Shown one piece after another: positions 13,405 through 13,439 of a DNA stretch of 13,439 bases. This DNA comes from an uncultured Lachnospiraceae bacterium. GTDB lineage: Bacteria > Bacillota > Clostridia > Lachnospirales > Lachnospiraceae. Within the stretch, counting starts at the first letter, position 1, and every line of letters begins with the position of its first letter. A program made the position numbers and the translations under genes. The stretch covers positions 1-13,439 of the forward strand of contig CACXGR010000222.1 of assembly GCA_902767235.1 (NCBI GenBank), read 5' to 3'. A model generated the notes under the pieces. It searched no databases, was not told where the DNA came from, and worked only from the letters and a program-made list of their open reading frames with translations.

Positions 13405-13439
13405 TCCTTTTCTCCGGTTAACTGATTGCTTACAGTATA

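Noticed and set aside
1..13439. tRNA or rRNA genes, integrase, or transposase
   Set aside because: I saw no tRNA cloverleaf, rRNA segment or recombinase/transposase motif, so mobility of the TIR cluster is not shown by the window itself.

Overview
The window looks like the chromosome of a fairly high-GC Clostridia member, probably Lachnospiraceae. The evidence is the gene content (a CD1871A-type CXXC protein, a 4Fe-4S/redoxin membrane protein, a clostridial-type MATE fragment and tandem-TIR/TPR proteins), strong AGGAGG-type ribosome binding sites, and sigma-A-like promoters in short AT-rich gaps. I assign family and not species.

Layout. (1) Positions 1-2277, minus strand: a two-gene redox operon. 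A membrane protein ending in a CD1871A-like ICTEC motif overlaps a polytopic NapH-like 4Fe-4S protein fused to a TlpA-like thioredoxin domain, which runs off the left edge. A good promoter (2331-2359) and a perfect 12-bp direct repeat lie upstream. (2) 2552-3630, plus strand: a flavin reductase-like split-barrel protein and an Ogt-type DNA alkyl-repair protein. (3) 3627-5160: a degraded zone. It holds a MATE efflux pump cut to its first ~106 residues, two hairpins, an intact lipoprotein with a transthyretin-like domain on the minus strand with its own terminator, a CPBP-protease remnant with an in-frame stop, and a second copy of a ~57-bp repeat also found at 2464-2520. (4) 5198-13195: the striking part. 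A possible small ORF and a clear promoter precede an HD-domain protein with a C-terminal RyR domain, then a tandem-TIR/Sel1/TPR protein 31 bp downstream in the same operon. A 1136-residue Ser/Thr kinase with TPR and beta-propeller regions converges on them from the minus strand, 90 bp away.

How the genes may work together. The left operon and the lipoprotein probably form an envelope electron-transfer and thiol-redox module; this is inferred from domains and cysteine motifs. The right half has the composition of a nucleotide-signalling or conflict system. A TIR domain with a candidate catalytic glutamate could act on NAD. An RyR domain could be a ligand-binding module. An intact HD site could hydrolyse a nucleotide or phosphoester. 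A soluble kinase with protein-interaction repeats could sense or regulate. I know of no characterised system with exactly this set, so it is the main candidate for something undescribed. Linking the kinase to the operon rests only on adjacency and shared architecture.
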